Assembly (NCBI GenBank): GCA_949752745.1
Contig: OX457031.1
Location: forward strand, 25,496,081 to 25,560,080
Reading direction: 5' to 3'
Source: Protula sp. h YS-2021
Taxonomy: Eukaryota > Annelida > Polychaeta > Sabellida > Serpulidae
DNA: 64,000 nt
Shown here: positions 21,022 to 53,115 of the stretch, piece by piece
Position numbering within the stretch: position 1 is the first letter of the stretch
Layout: every line of letters begins with the position of its first letter
Made by a program: the position numbers and the translations under genes
Notes under the pieces: model-generated
Database searches by the model: none
What the model saw: the letters and a program-made list of their open reading frames with translations, nothing else
Told to the model about the DNA's origin: nothing

Positions 21022-21195
21022 TGTCTCACTCACGTGATTGCTCACTGACGTGATTGCTCACTGACGCGGTTGCTCACTGACGCCATTGCTCACTGACGTG
21101 ATTGCTCACTGACGCGGTTGCTCACTGACGCCATTGCTCACTGACATGATTGCTCACTGACGTGATTGCTAACTGACGTGATTGCTCACTGGCCA
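21022..21195 (+). repeat. 16-bp tandem repeat, about 10 copies
   Basis: Unit ATTGCTCACTGACGTG with the variants GACGCG and GACGCC. More degenerate units extend back to about 20850. The unit holds a TGACG half-site. It is not a CRISPR array: there are no unique spacers. Confidence 0.9.
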
Positions 21196-22337
21196 AATGT
21201 TCACCAAGCTAATCGAAAATGTGCCGGTGGCTGGCCATCTCCATGATTTTTTTATAGAAATGTATTTGTGTCATATTTTGAAGACTTTAGTACAGAAATA
21301 ATTGAAATAAATTTGTGCATTTTTCACTGTTTCATATTCTCACTTTTTGCAGAGAAATAACTCTTTTTATTATACTTCTGTACTGTCTGAAGGATTTGTA
21401 GGAAGATAAAGAATTATATACTTTCTGCTCAGTTCTAACATCTTTTTAAATTGGTTGGAAAAATAATAAGCAGTGTTTTCGATATACGCCCCAACGGCGG
21501 CGTTCGTAACTTAAATAATGATAATAATAATAATAATAATAATAATGAAGTATCACTGAAGCTTAACGTTGGGAATATGCAAAATGTCACGCAATTTGCC
21601 CTAAATTTAAAAAAAAAAAAAAAGTCGGGAAGTGAGCAAATTTAAAAAATGTGAACTGCAAATGCACATCTTTTCAGTTAACAAAACAATATCCTTGAAC
21701 AATGGGGAAACCAACCTCCTGGCCAGGCCATTCTACGCTGTACGTAAATAATAATAATGGCTTCTTAACGTCTCTTTCACGTTTCCGATGCTCATTGCTT
21801 GATTCCTTTGGTTAGACATTATGATATAATTTCAGGCAATTGACCATCTTCAAGTGACACATAAAAGTGCCTCTTTGTGTTTAAGGCATGAATGGGGATA
21901 CGTTCTACCATCAGTTGGGAACACCGGTGATATTGACAAATCTTTAATTTCCCTGCCCATTTATCAATGCGACTGGTCAACCATAAGCTGAAAAGCCAAA
22001 GGTGATATCTGAAGTTTATTGGCAATGTGTTTCTGACAGGATGGTCTTTTTCTTTTTTTTCTTTTTTTTTGGGGGGGGGGGGGAGGGGGGGGGCAGTAGA
22101 CGAGGCGACCATTCTTCAGCGTGGCCCAGTGCATCACAGTGCATCACGACCACTTACTTGACTCAATAACTCGGCCAACTCTGAGTCGATCAGAAAAGGA
22201 GTCACTGTGAACATTTACTGCTAAAGCATTATGATAAGGCTTTCCGCCAGACCGTTGTAATATTGAGAATGTACGCTGGTATTTTTTCTCAAAATATTCA
22301 TCCGAGTATTGGGCGATCTGCACCAAGGAGAAATTGC

Positions 22338-22422
<85 letters not shown>

Positions 22423-22512
22423 GCATCATCATACCATCATCAATTTCATTATTATTAGTTGTTATTATTATTATTATTATTATTTTTATTTTTATTTTTA
22501 TTATTATTATGT
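22338..22512 (+). repeat. (CAT)n and (ATT)n compound microsatellite
   Basis: About 28 CAT units (22338-22423) are followed after a short gap by ATT units (22450-22512). It gives poly-His, poly-Ser and poly-Met artefact frames. Confidence 0.95.
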
Positions 22513-24425
22513 TGGTCTTTAATATTCAACCAAAGCATATAAGCAAATTGTGCTGACAGGTGATGAGTGCTCTGGGGCTGAGTAGACCTGGTGACCTTTC
22601 ATGACCTCTGGAGGCTGCTACCGTATATGTTTGGCCCCTGATTTAAATGAAAGTCAGTGTGAGTAGTCATACTGATGACCGTCTAGATTTGTGACATTAT
22701 AACCCCTGGTGCTTGGAAGTGTCTGTTTGAACTCGGTCAGCAGTGTGATATGCGTATTGCCAACAACACTCAGTTGAGTCATGATGTGAACGAATTTTGC
22801 TAAAACAGATTGTGGATAGATGACCCTCTCAAGCGGAGTAAATTTTGTCTTTTAGTGGTCATTAAGTGTCATTAATGAACTCTGGCTGGTATGTGTGAAC
22901 CCGGCTAGACCATAGCCTGCAAAAGGTTTTTGTAGTAAAACGTATTTCATGTATTTTTGGATGACATTGAGCAGTCACTAAAGGTCACCGCTGGGTTATC
23001 CGTAAATTCTTAACGGGGTCGTTTATCGCCAGTGCTGTTATTATCAGCAGCAACTTGATTAGACATTTCATTGATTTTTTCTCCGGTTGTAGGGGCATCC
23101 GTGTTGCGGAGGACAAACTCCTAGTTTTATCAAACAATCACTATAAAATGAAAAGCTGCGTGAAATAACAACAGTTCCAGTGGATGGACACGCTTGAATA
23201 TGTTAAAAGTAACTGAATTTTCAATGTAAAATGCCTCATGCATTCATTCACGGAATAATTCTGCTTTCATTATTTTTCTGCGTCTTCGAAATTCCTGGAC
23301 AGGTTGAATTTATTGTAAACGGAGGCAGACGCAAGCAGTCAGGCGTTATTATCTTACACGATTCATTAACTTCCCTGCAATTATTATGCAAACCACCGGC
23401 CATCTTAACACGCCCTAGATGCATCACTGAATTTGAAATGAACAATAGCAAAGTAAGTGACACGTTGCAGCCAATTGGAAAAAAGAGACTAGAGGCTCCA
23501 AAGATCTATATTAGCAAAAAAAAAAAGGGTATTTTATTGGCCGTTATCAACGGATCATGTGCGTGCCCCAGATATGTGGAGCCATGAGAGAAGAGGTTGC
23601 AGAGGTTTCAGTTTTTATATATGTTTTTCCTGAAATTTCCGAATTTTCGTGTTATTTAAAGAAAAATTGGACAGTGCAATAGGTTGGGGTGCGGTTATGG
23701 GGTTCCACCCGCCTCGGCACCATCAAGCAAAATTGAATAAAGATGGAAAAAAATATACGTAAGGTTTTCGAATAGCAGTCATAATGTGGTGAAGAGGGAG
23801 ATGGAGGGAGCTGTATTTTGCCATAAACTTGACTGTAACAGTTTGCTTGGAGATAGAGTCCGCATGAGCCCCTTCAAACCTAATCAAACCAAACCTGTCC
23901 AATAATGTCTTTATTATTTTATTGACTTAATGAACTTCCTTGGCCAAAATGTTATTTTCTATGACCCAACCATGCTACAACACGAAAAAATGAATAAAAT
24001 GCAATGTCTCAAAAGCTCTGTTGTGTATTCCACCTTGAAAATGTGTGCGAATCTGTAAGAAGATCAGTCGTTTTATCTGAGATATTCGAACGGGGCAGAG
24101 ATACTGACAAGTCTCCTGTTTAGTCAGTTCTACCACAAACATTTACGAATACGTCTCCCTACACGAGGAATGAATCGAGTGAAAAGTAGAGCTAACAAGA
24201 TTTTTTTTTTCGATTTTATTTATTCATAAAAGCATTTTACACAAGTCCTAGTTTTTCTACACTAGCTAATAAAAGGAGGCTATTTTCATAAAAACACTTT
24301 TTGCAATGCTTTGCTCTGTTTTTCTTCGAATAACCAATTCATGTTGTCACCACAAATTTGCATATTACGTCTAATTGTTTGTTCACTTCAAAACTAAAAG
24401 TGCATAAAATCTAACAAACAAGACA

Positions 24426-24431
24426 TTTATT
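24426..24431 (-). terminator. Candidate distal ZEB polyadenylation signal AATAAA
   Basis: Reads AATAAA on the minus strand, followed by TGTCTTGTTTGTTAG, a GU-rich downstream element. Another AATAAA lies 39 nt earlier in the transcript (24465-24470). Confidence 0.5.
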
Positions 24432-24476
24432 AAAGCTGAAAAGTTGCGATAAAAACACTCAAAGTTTATTTACAAT

Positions 24477-27400
24477 TAATACTGGCCTTGGTGTCGATGT
24501 CCTCATGTTTGGCTTCAATGATGGTTCACACAAAAAAATGTGACCACTTGAACACAAACTAATACATAAATGGTTTGAGTATAAAACACGTAAGACATAG
24601 CAACACACATAGATTACCACACGCAAACATTTAGTAAATGTAGCTTTCAAGAAAAAAAAACAGCGACAATATTGTTGGCCAGATCTGTTTTTCCAGCTAA
24701 AAAAAAGCAAGATTTCACTTTCAAAATACCGCATGGAAATGAACATAACGGTGTTTAATACTGATGAAGGATAAGTCTTAACACGCGGTAGCCACATTGT
24801 TAAATCAAGTTCGCAAGTCTCAAAAACAGAGCCACTGTAAGTATTACAAACAGCGCTCAATAACAACAGCAAGATATTTTACTTTTTCTTTATGTTGAGA
24901 TGTTAATTTTTCTCCATCTCGAAATTTTGTTCCTTGCTCAGTCAATGATGTCTCAGACAGGTTAAAAATAATAGGGGGAAAACCCGAAACAATAAACGAT
25001 TTAATGCATTAATTAAACACATATTACCCTCTTTCAGTCTCGTTTTTCAAAGCGGTTCTTTTTTTTGGGGAAGGAGGGGGGGGGGGATAGCATTTTAAAA
25101 AGTCATATTTGAATTTGCGCACTTTAGTGGTCGGTAAGCGCTATTTATAGTAACAGGGCGCTGTTGTACATGGGGCTATAATACTGTCAGGACTATATAG
25201 CAGTTACAACACGGTGTATCGTACAATACTCAGCAGTTACACACTGATTTCAGTTCATGAAACACTCAGCTACTTTGGTTAACACAGTATAAATGCAGTA
25301 CATTTTTTTTCCTCTACCATGAACATTTAGAAGTACCGTTTCTATATAAAACTCAAATATGCAAATGTTGTCCTTTTTTTAAAATGGTCACCGCTCAGAG
25401 ATGTCCCAAACTAGGCTGAATTCAACAGACATTCAAAACGAATACACATTTTAGAGCTGTTCAGTACAACAATCCACTCACCTAAATTTTATAATAAAAC
25501 TAGCAAAAGTTTCTCCAAATAACAACCATTTAAACTATCGGACTATTTGGCGATTAATCGGGAAACTGTCTCAGGCAGACTACACCACATTACAGCAATA
25601 TTATGCACATTCACGATTCAAGTATTCTGTACAAGACCCCCCCCCCCCCCCACCCCCGAAAAAAATAAGCTATATCAACTATCTTTGTCAATCCGCTTCA
25701 CAAAGATAAATTTTGCCGTCACTAAGCTCTGCCTTCGTCATTTTCTCTATTGTTCTATTGTATTCTATTCTATTCAAAGTCTCAAAATTAAACGTATCGA
25801 ATACAGATCGCTTCGAATCCACAGTTTTATTCCAAGCAAAAAAAGAAAACAAAAAGAAAGAAACAAACAAAAAAATTAGTTCTAACATACAGCTGATCTT
25901 TGTTTACCCAATGCAGACGTAAGAAACCGCTACACCCATCATGGCTTCAACTTCTCAAACAGCAAAAAGAAAAAAAGAGAAACCCCACGTGGAATACCAG
26001 TTGCGGAATGACTTTTTTTTATGAATCACAAATCTTCCATGATCTTTTGCGGGGATTTACAAGACCAATATGCTTTTGAGCAAATTGTTTCAAACAAGCT
26101 CTGTTTAGTGGAATACTTTTGAAGTAAAACAAACCACAATAAAAATCTGCACTTTGTGATTAGAACATATACCATACAAAATGACGGGTTTGTAATCGAC
26201 AACGCTTCAGATTAGTAACACAACTTTCGCTGAACATAAAATATTGCACAGATTTTACTTTTTTCTAGGAATGTCTAATGAGGATTAATTTTAATTGAAA
26301 AATCACATACAGCCAAGGAATGTGCATTATAGTGTAACAAGTGAAACAATCCCTTTTCTTAACCAACAATTTCAAATATATATAAACAACATATATACGC
26401 TAACTTTTACAGAAACCAAATTACCCGTCTAACCCACCATAATACTTCACCTGTGCAAATTCAATTCTAAAAATGAAGCCGAAACAGACAAGACCTAAAC
26501 TTGCAAACAAAATAGAAAAAGAAATATATTGGGGAGAATTCAGTCTTGGAACTGAATGAATTCTAATCTAAACACGAAGTGAACCGTGACCTATTCAATA
26601 ACAGAACTGTGACCTTGATGCTAAAAGAACGATGACTTGGAGCTTTCCCAGCATGCAACTGGTCGTTTCCAACGAGGTAACGACATCGCCGTGACGCCGC
26701 ATCAGCGCCGGAAACCGACCAATTGTCGGCTGGTTTGGAGATTTGAATAAGAGAACTTCTTGATTCTAAGAGAAAACTAAGAAATTCCTTTGACTAGTGA
26801 AAACTCATCCAGAATCAGTTTGACATTTGAGGGATTAAACAACGCACAGAACACGTTCTATAAGAAAAAAACACGCCGCAACAAAATGAGAGGGCAAAAT
26901 ATCGAAAAATGAAACAAATAAGAACAAAAATGGATTTTAGAAAAAAAATCAGCTTAGAGAATAACATATAATTTCATACAAAAACATCTTACTTTAATTT
27001 GTTTTCAGTTATCTGCGAAAATTGGGAGGCTGCTTCAAGTACTCGTAGCTCGTTTAAAGAAGTTTGAAGCTTGCACAAAAATACTGAACGCTGTATATAC
27101 AGGCATAAAATTTGATGACTACACAGAAACAAATATAAGCACCTTAGGAAAAAGAGAAAAAAAAATACACACCACATATCAAATACATATACAACATATA
27201 TAGGTAAAATGTCTATTACTATTAACATGTGGAAGAACATATTTTGTTTTCGTTGCTATATTTTGAAAATAGAATTCTACACTGAGTGAAGAAAACAAAT
27301 GCATTAAGAAAATTGCATGTACAGAATTGAAGCATTTCATTGCACTTTCTTAACGCGTTTTCACAAACAGCTATGAGCTAGATGAATGAAAAAAGCATAA

Positions 27401-28646
27401 ACCTACCAAAGCGCGTAAAACTAGTCTGAATATTGTTGAGTAAAAACCTGTCAAATTTGAAATTAGCTTTAACAAACACACTTGGTCGTTTTTTCACCAT
27501 GATAGAATTATAAACAGCTTTTCATTTAGGACATTTTGCATAATACTGTACTATGTCCAAGATCTTAGTGCGGTGGATACATTTTGCGAAAGAATACACA
27601 TGAAGTTTGCCTGTACATCCGATCTAAACATTTCAGTTCAATACTTCGTAATGGATCAGTTTAGAACTCAAAGACGAAATAATACTGTTTTGGCAAGAAG
27701 TACATAACTGTTCTGAAATTAAAAAAAAAATAATAGAAAAAGAAATTTAAAAAGTACTTTCAATTTTCTATTTGAATTTCATGATGAAATCTCAAGTTTG
27801 AAAAAAGACAAAAAGAACAAAAAAAAAAAAAAATTTTAACCGTAAAATATTTAAAGTGCACATTTGCAGTAGTTGTACATGTAATGACTACCGTACTAAC
27901 GGCCTACTAATACAATCCGATACAACTAGAGTTACAGCATTTACAGCAGAGAATAGGCTTTGGCAGCTGTTTATGGCAGTTCGTGGTGCTGGCTAATACT
28001 ATACGTACATCGATTCATATACAAAGCTACTACACTATAAAACACACAACCAAGTCGAAAACTAACTCGTCGAATTTATCTAGCTGGATCTTGGTTACAG
28101 TCGTCCATTATATATTTCTTACAGACCAATTGCCAGTGCCTCTGACATATCAACACGGCGATGAATCAGGAAGGCAAAAGGAAGAGTTTTGCGACACGTA
28201 CAAATAAAACAGTCTGGCTCCCGATTTTGTGTACCTTTTTTCAAGAATTAAATCTTTCTTAATAAAATTTAAATGCGGGAAAATATGTCACGTGACCTTA
28301 TTATTTTACAACTGTTCTTGCTTGAGGACATCATGATAATCAACAATGTAATTTACTCCAATCTTTTTCAATAGTTCAATCGAAACCCCTTTTTGAGTTT
28401 CTCACAAAAATCGATAAATACTAGCGTAATAACAACTGAAAAAAAGTATCTGGCTAAAGAAAAGCGAGAGTTAATTCACATTCTTCAGCATATTGAACGC
28501 TAAGTGTACACTCATAAAACATGTAAGAAAAATGGCATAAAAGTGTAATATACAAACAAATATGCAACATTTGCAATATTCAAAAAGTACTCTAGAATAC
28601 TGGATGGGTACCGAGTTTCATGTAGTCGAATTAGTTTGTAATACTG
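24477..28646 (-). promoter_or_regulatory. Cluster of miR-8/miR-200 seed-match sites
   Basis: CAGTATTA (8-mer target of the AAUACUG seed) occurs on the minus strand at 24477-24484, 24756-24763, 25179-25186, 27541-27548, 27680-27687 and 28639-28646. Seven-mer CAGTATT sites are at 27080-27086 and 28596-28602. In the same orientation I noticed only four 8-mers in the other 58 kb (10475, 41774, 42828, 63502). ZEB1/2 in vertebrates and zfh1 in flies are known miR-200/miR-8 targets. Confidence 0.8.
25179..25191 (-). promoter_or_regulatory. Extended 13-nt complementarity to miR-8
   Basis: The plus strand reads TAATACTGTCAGG, identical to the first 13 nt of mature miR-8 as I know it. The minus-strand transcript is therefore complementary to miRNA positions 1-13. 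Confidence 0.7.
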
Positions 28647-29704
28647 ACTGAGTTTGATTTGATGCTTCTAAAACGAAAAGCGAACTTATAAGGGATCATT
28701 CGGTGCTCAGGACAAAAAAAAAAAAAAAAAAACCACCTCCGACCAAGATTTTTGTAATGTCTCCATCCCTGCACACTTACCCCAAATGTAGATCAAGCAT
28801 TTCCCTAATGCCGTACTAAAATGTGGCTCTCGATACCGCAATCTATTTCATATGTATAAAATGCAGGGGAAACAGTTAATTTAACAGATACTGGGGTCGG
28901 ATTGGGGGCTGGGGGGGGGGGGGGGGAGGGAGGAGAGTGGTTGGGAGGCCATGCAGTTACACCGGAAAAAGAGACTTTATCTTTCAGGATTTTGAAGGGA
29001 AACTGCTGGGTGCATGGAATGACCCTGATATTTTCGCTGCAAGTCTGACACATATTCGTTGGTGGAACCTTCGTTGAGTAAACAGATAAGTGAAAAATAC
29101 ACAACATGAATGGAAGCCCCCAGGGAGGGGGGTGGGAGTGGGGGGTGGGGTGTGGGCTACATATTTACACCGATTCACGAACAAGATTTACAACAAAACC
29201 TTGTTATACAAAAAAAAAATAATAATAATATTACACATTATTGTCTTGAATTCTGTTACTCTTGTAATATCGAAACTAACACAATCTTTCAATTTTGTAT
29301 CATAAACACAAAAATAACGGCCAGTCGACATGAGAAGGATACCTGTTTCTACTTTACTTGGCTGGCTTCGAAACGAAAAAGAATAACATAGCTCAATATA
29401 TCGACAAAACACTGAACGAAAACTCTGTGATACTTTATTCACTCTGTTTTTCTACGAAATGCCAAAGATTTTTCTAATGCACATTTCTTAAAAGGGCGGA
29501 ATATCAGATCTGCATAATACGAAACAATAACAAGTGCTGTCCATTTGGTTCAGCATCACTTTGATTGGTTTAGTTTAATCTGAGAACAAATCGATTCTTG
29601 AGCTTGGGAGAGCGTACCCAGTTGTAGCCTTCAGATAACAATTCCAAACCTCCAGTTTCTGGTTTGGAATCTTTTTTTTCTGGATGCCGTGAGTGACTCC
29701 TTAA

Positions 29705-50849
<21,145 letters not shown>

Positions 50850-52662
50850 CTACAGAACATCCTAAATGGTCCACGTTTTCGAGGGGGCAGCAGCTTTGTT
50901 TGTGTTAACGTTGGATTCCGATACAGACACACACGAGCAAAATAAGAATTACTGATCAATAGTAAAGCTAGGTGAAGTATAATTTGTTGCTCTTGTCTGG
51001 CGGACTGCAAGCAACAGTCACAACTGCACTCCTGAACAGTGAGGATACAATAAGGTAGCGAGCTCGAAAGGACATCGGAAATCGGTAAACACTTTAGGGT
51101 GCAATTGGGAGCTTTTCTTTGTTTGTGTGGGGCTATATTTGGTTGATTTATTTGGTAGTTTTTAGGGTGCTGATAAGTTGCTAGGTGACTCTGTTTCCAT
51201 AGTTACTAATAGGAGAAACGGTCGTTAACAAGATTAAGAAGGTTTCTATCTGTGAGAACTAGGTGTGGGATGCGTGGGAAGGACAATATCACCACCTCTG
51301 TATAAGTTCTTCACAATAAAGAACGAATAAAGTAGTAGGCTTAAACTAGAACAATGCCTTCCCTTAGACTTTGTGACGCACAAATTTTACAAGATTTTGA
51401 CTTCATAAATTACACAGCACAGTACGTTTTTTTTTTCTATTCTTTGCTGGGGTGACGTAAGGCTTTATAAACACTGGTGTTTGTGCTTACGTAAATAAAC
51501 GTTTTTGGGGGTGATTATACAAAACGGCTCATTTCCTATGGTTGCGTAAAAGAACAGAAACAACGTAAATACGCGTATGGAGCAGTGTCCTTAGTCTGAG
51601 CACTTTGAGCCACCACACGGCAGCACAGGGTCCCAAGTCTAAATTTGACTCCACATTCAAGCACTTTGAGACGTTTTCATGCTCACCGGGGATTACTAGC
51701 ATTGTCTTAAATTGTCTTGATGTGTTCGCAAAATTCGAAAAAAAATGCGTTATTAGTTGGATATTCGGTGCTGACCTTCACCTTAAGCACAAGGTCACAA
51801 AACGGCAGTTCATTTATATCAACACTAGGATCAAAATACTTTTAAACTTCAGCTAAATCGAGGAGGTGGGGTAGGGGGGGGGGTAATGCCAATCAAAGGA
51901 GGTTTTGCAAATGTGATAAAACGCATGTTCAGACAAACGTTCTTTAAAACACAAGACGCGCAATTATGGTGCGCGAAAAAAACTATGGCGAAATAAAAGA
52001 GCGCGTAATAAAATAGTCAAATAATACATGAAGTGTAAATGTTGCGCGGCTAAGGAAATTGCCTCGAGGTCATTCAAATGGACGCGATAAAAAAATAAAA
52101 TATACAACATGTACGTTTTGATATTTTTGTACAAATATACCGCCATACTTGACTGTGCTCTCAGGATCGCCAAAATATAATTAGTTAATTAAATAAAAAA
52201 CCAGCCGGTAATCATTTCACTGATACAGGTTCGACACTTACTAACTAAAACCAATAACTTTCTTCAATTTAGGAACTGGCGTCTGTTCCAGCTTTAAAAA
52301 CATGGACGGATGTTTTGTGAATACCATGGACACCTAAAAAAAGCAACAACAGCCAAATTGGGTAAAGTGATTTAACAGCCCATCTTTCATGAGTGAAATT
52401 AATATAATTAAAATTGGTTGATAATTGAAAACTTTTATTGAGAAATTCTGGCGGCACATAATAAACCCGAGTATTAATTGAATCATGAAATAGGTATCTA
52501 CCCTGAGGTCATACATTAATGCAAGTTACGTCTTATTACAAAGGTTTTATTACAGTGTTTTTGCGCATCACAAATTGTTGGCTTTGCCGCACAACAAAGG
52601 CAGAAATGCTTGAAGATAACCCCAATGACAAGGGTTATCATTATTTATAATCTTGAAACGGT

Positions 52663-53115
52663 CAGGTGGCCCTATAAAATGCTTGAATGCGGCGATATAT
52701 CATTACATAGGCACCTGGCGTAGAAACAACTTTCTCGCCTCGTACATGCTCATCGCAGCGGGCTTTTACCCCTAATCCTTAAAACAGCGTAACCCTCCAT
52801 TCATGCCCCGTAACCCCAAATTCACGCCCCATCTCTTAGGGTGGTAGCATCAAAGGGGTTTAAACTATTAAAATCTTAATAGTTTCCATTGTCGTCTGCT
52901 CGCCAGCCGCCATTTTAATTGAGCCTCGCTTTCATTAGCGCATGCTCAGAAGCCCACTTTATGTGCGTTTCTGTGTGTCTTTACGCGGCTTAAGAACCCT
53001 TCACCGCTTCTAAGGGTAATAAATCAAGATGGGTTGGTGAAATATGAGCAAAAGCCACCTGTAGGGGCAGGATAATGTAACGACGTAACTGTCAATTATT
53101 CTTTAAGAACAGGTG
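52663..53115. promoter_or_regulatory. Cluster of four ZEB-type E-boxes with a YY1-like site
   Basis: CAGGTG at 52663-52668, CACCTG at 52712-52717, CACCTG at 53056-53061 and CAGGTG at 53110-53115. Between them is GCCGCCATTTT at 52906-52916 (YY1-like; on the minus strand AAAATGGCGGC, also like a TISU start). The composition here is less repetitive than its surroundings. The regulatory role is inferred. Confidence 0.4.

Larger units (their letters stand above)
17726..24400. other. Convergent intergenic region between AVL9 and ZEB
   Basis: No coding exon was found on either strand. It contains a probable dispersed repeat (18425-18720), a 19-bp tandem repeat, a 16-bp tandem repeat, CAT and ATT microsatellites, and poly-G, poly-C and poly-T runs. 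The 118-codon frame at 23231-23587 resembles no known protein and ends next to a poly-A run; I do not call it a gene. Confidence 0.6.
24405..29704 (-). other. ZEB1: Inferred long 3'UTR of the ZEB homologue
   Basis: Starts right after the TAA stop. No coding exon is found on either strand, and the sequence is AT-rich. It holds six perfect 8-mer and two 7-mer miR-8/miR-200 seed matches in the sense orientation and ends at tandem AATAAA signals (24465-24470, 24426-24431) with a TGTCTTGTTTGTT stretch downstream. The length (about 5.3 kb) is inferred from those sites; earlier AATAAA signals such as 29434-29439 would give a much shorter UTR that omits the sites. Confidence 0.6.

Noticed and set aside
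20850..21195. CRISPR-like array of short repeats
   Set aside because: The units are directly abutting with no unique spacers, in a eukaryotic genome. It is a simple tandem repeat.
22221..22522. Poly-Met, poly-His and poly-Ser frames
   Set aside because: Translation of a CAT microsatellite.
23231..23587. 118-codon frame with a hydrophobic start (signal-peptide-like)
   Set aside because: It is a single frame with no recognisable domain, ending next to a poly-A run. The convergent intergenic position gives no support.
24459..24872. 137-codon minus-strand frame at the end of the ZEB 3' region
   Set aside because: It resembles no protein and overlaps two miR-8-type sites and polyadenylation signals; more likely UTR.
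52860..52916. Minus-strand mini-frame starting ATGGCGGCTGGCGAG as the ZEB start
   Set aside because: It hits a stop after 17 codons and lacks the basic RCKRRKQ-type sequence. It is kept only as a possible promoter signal.
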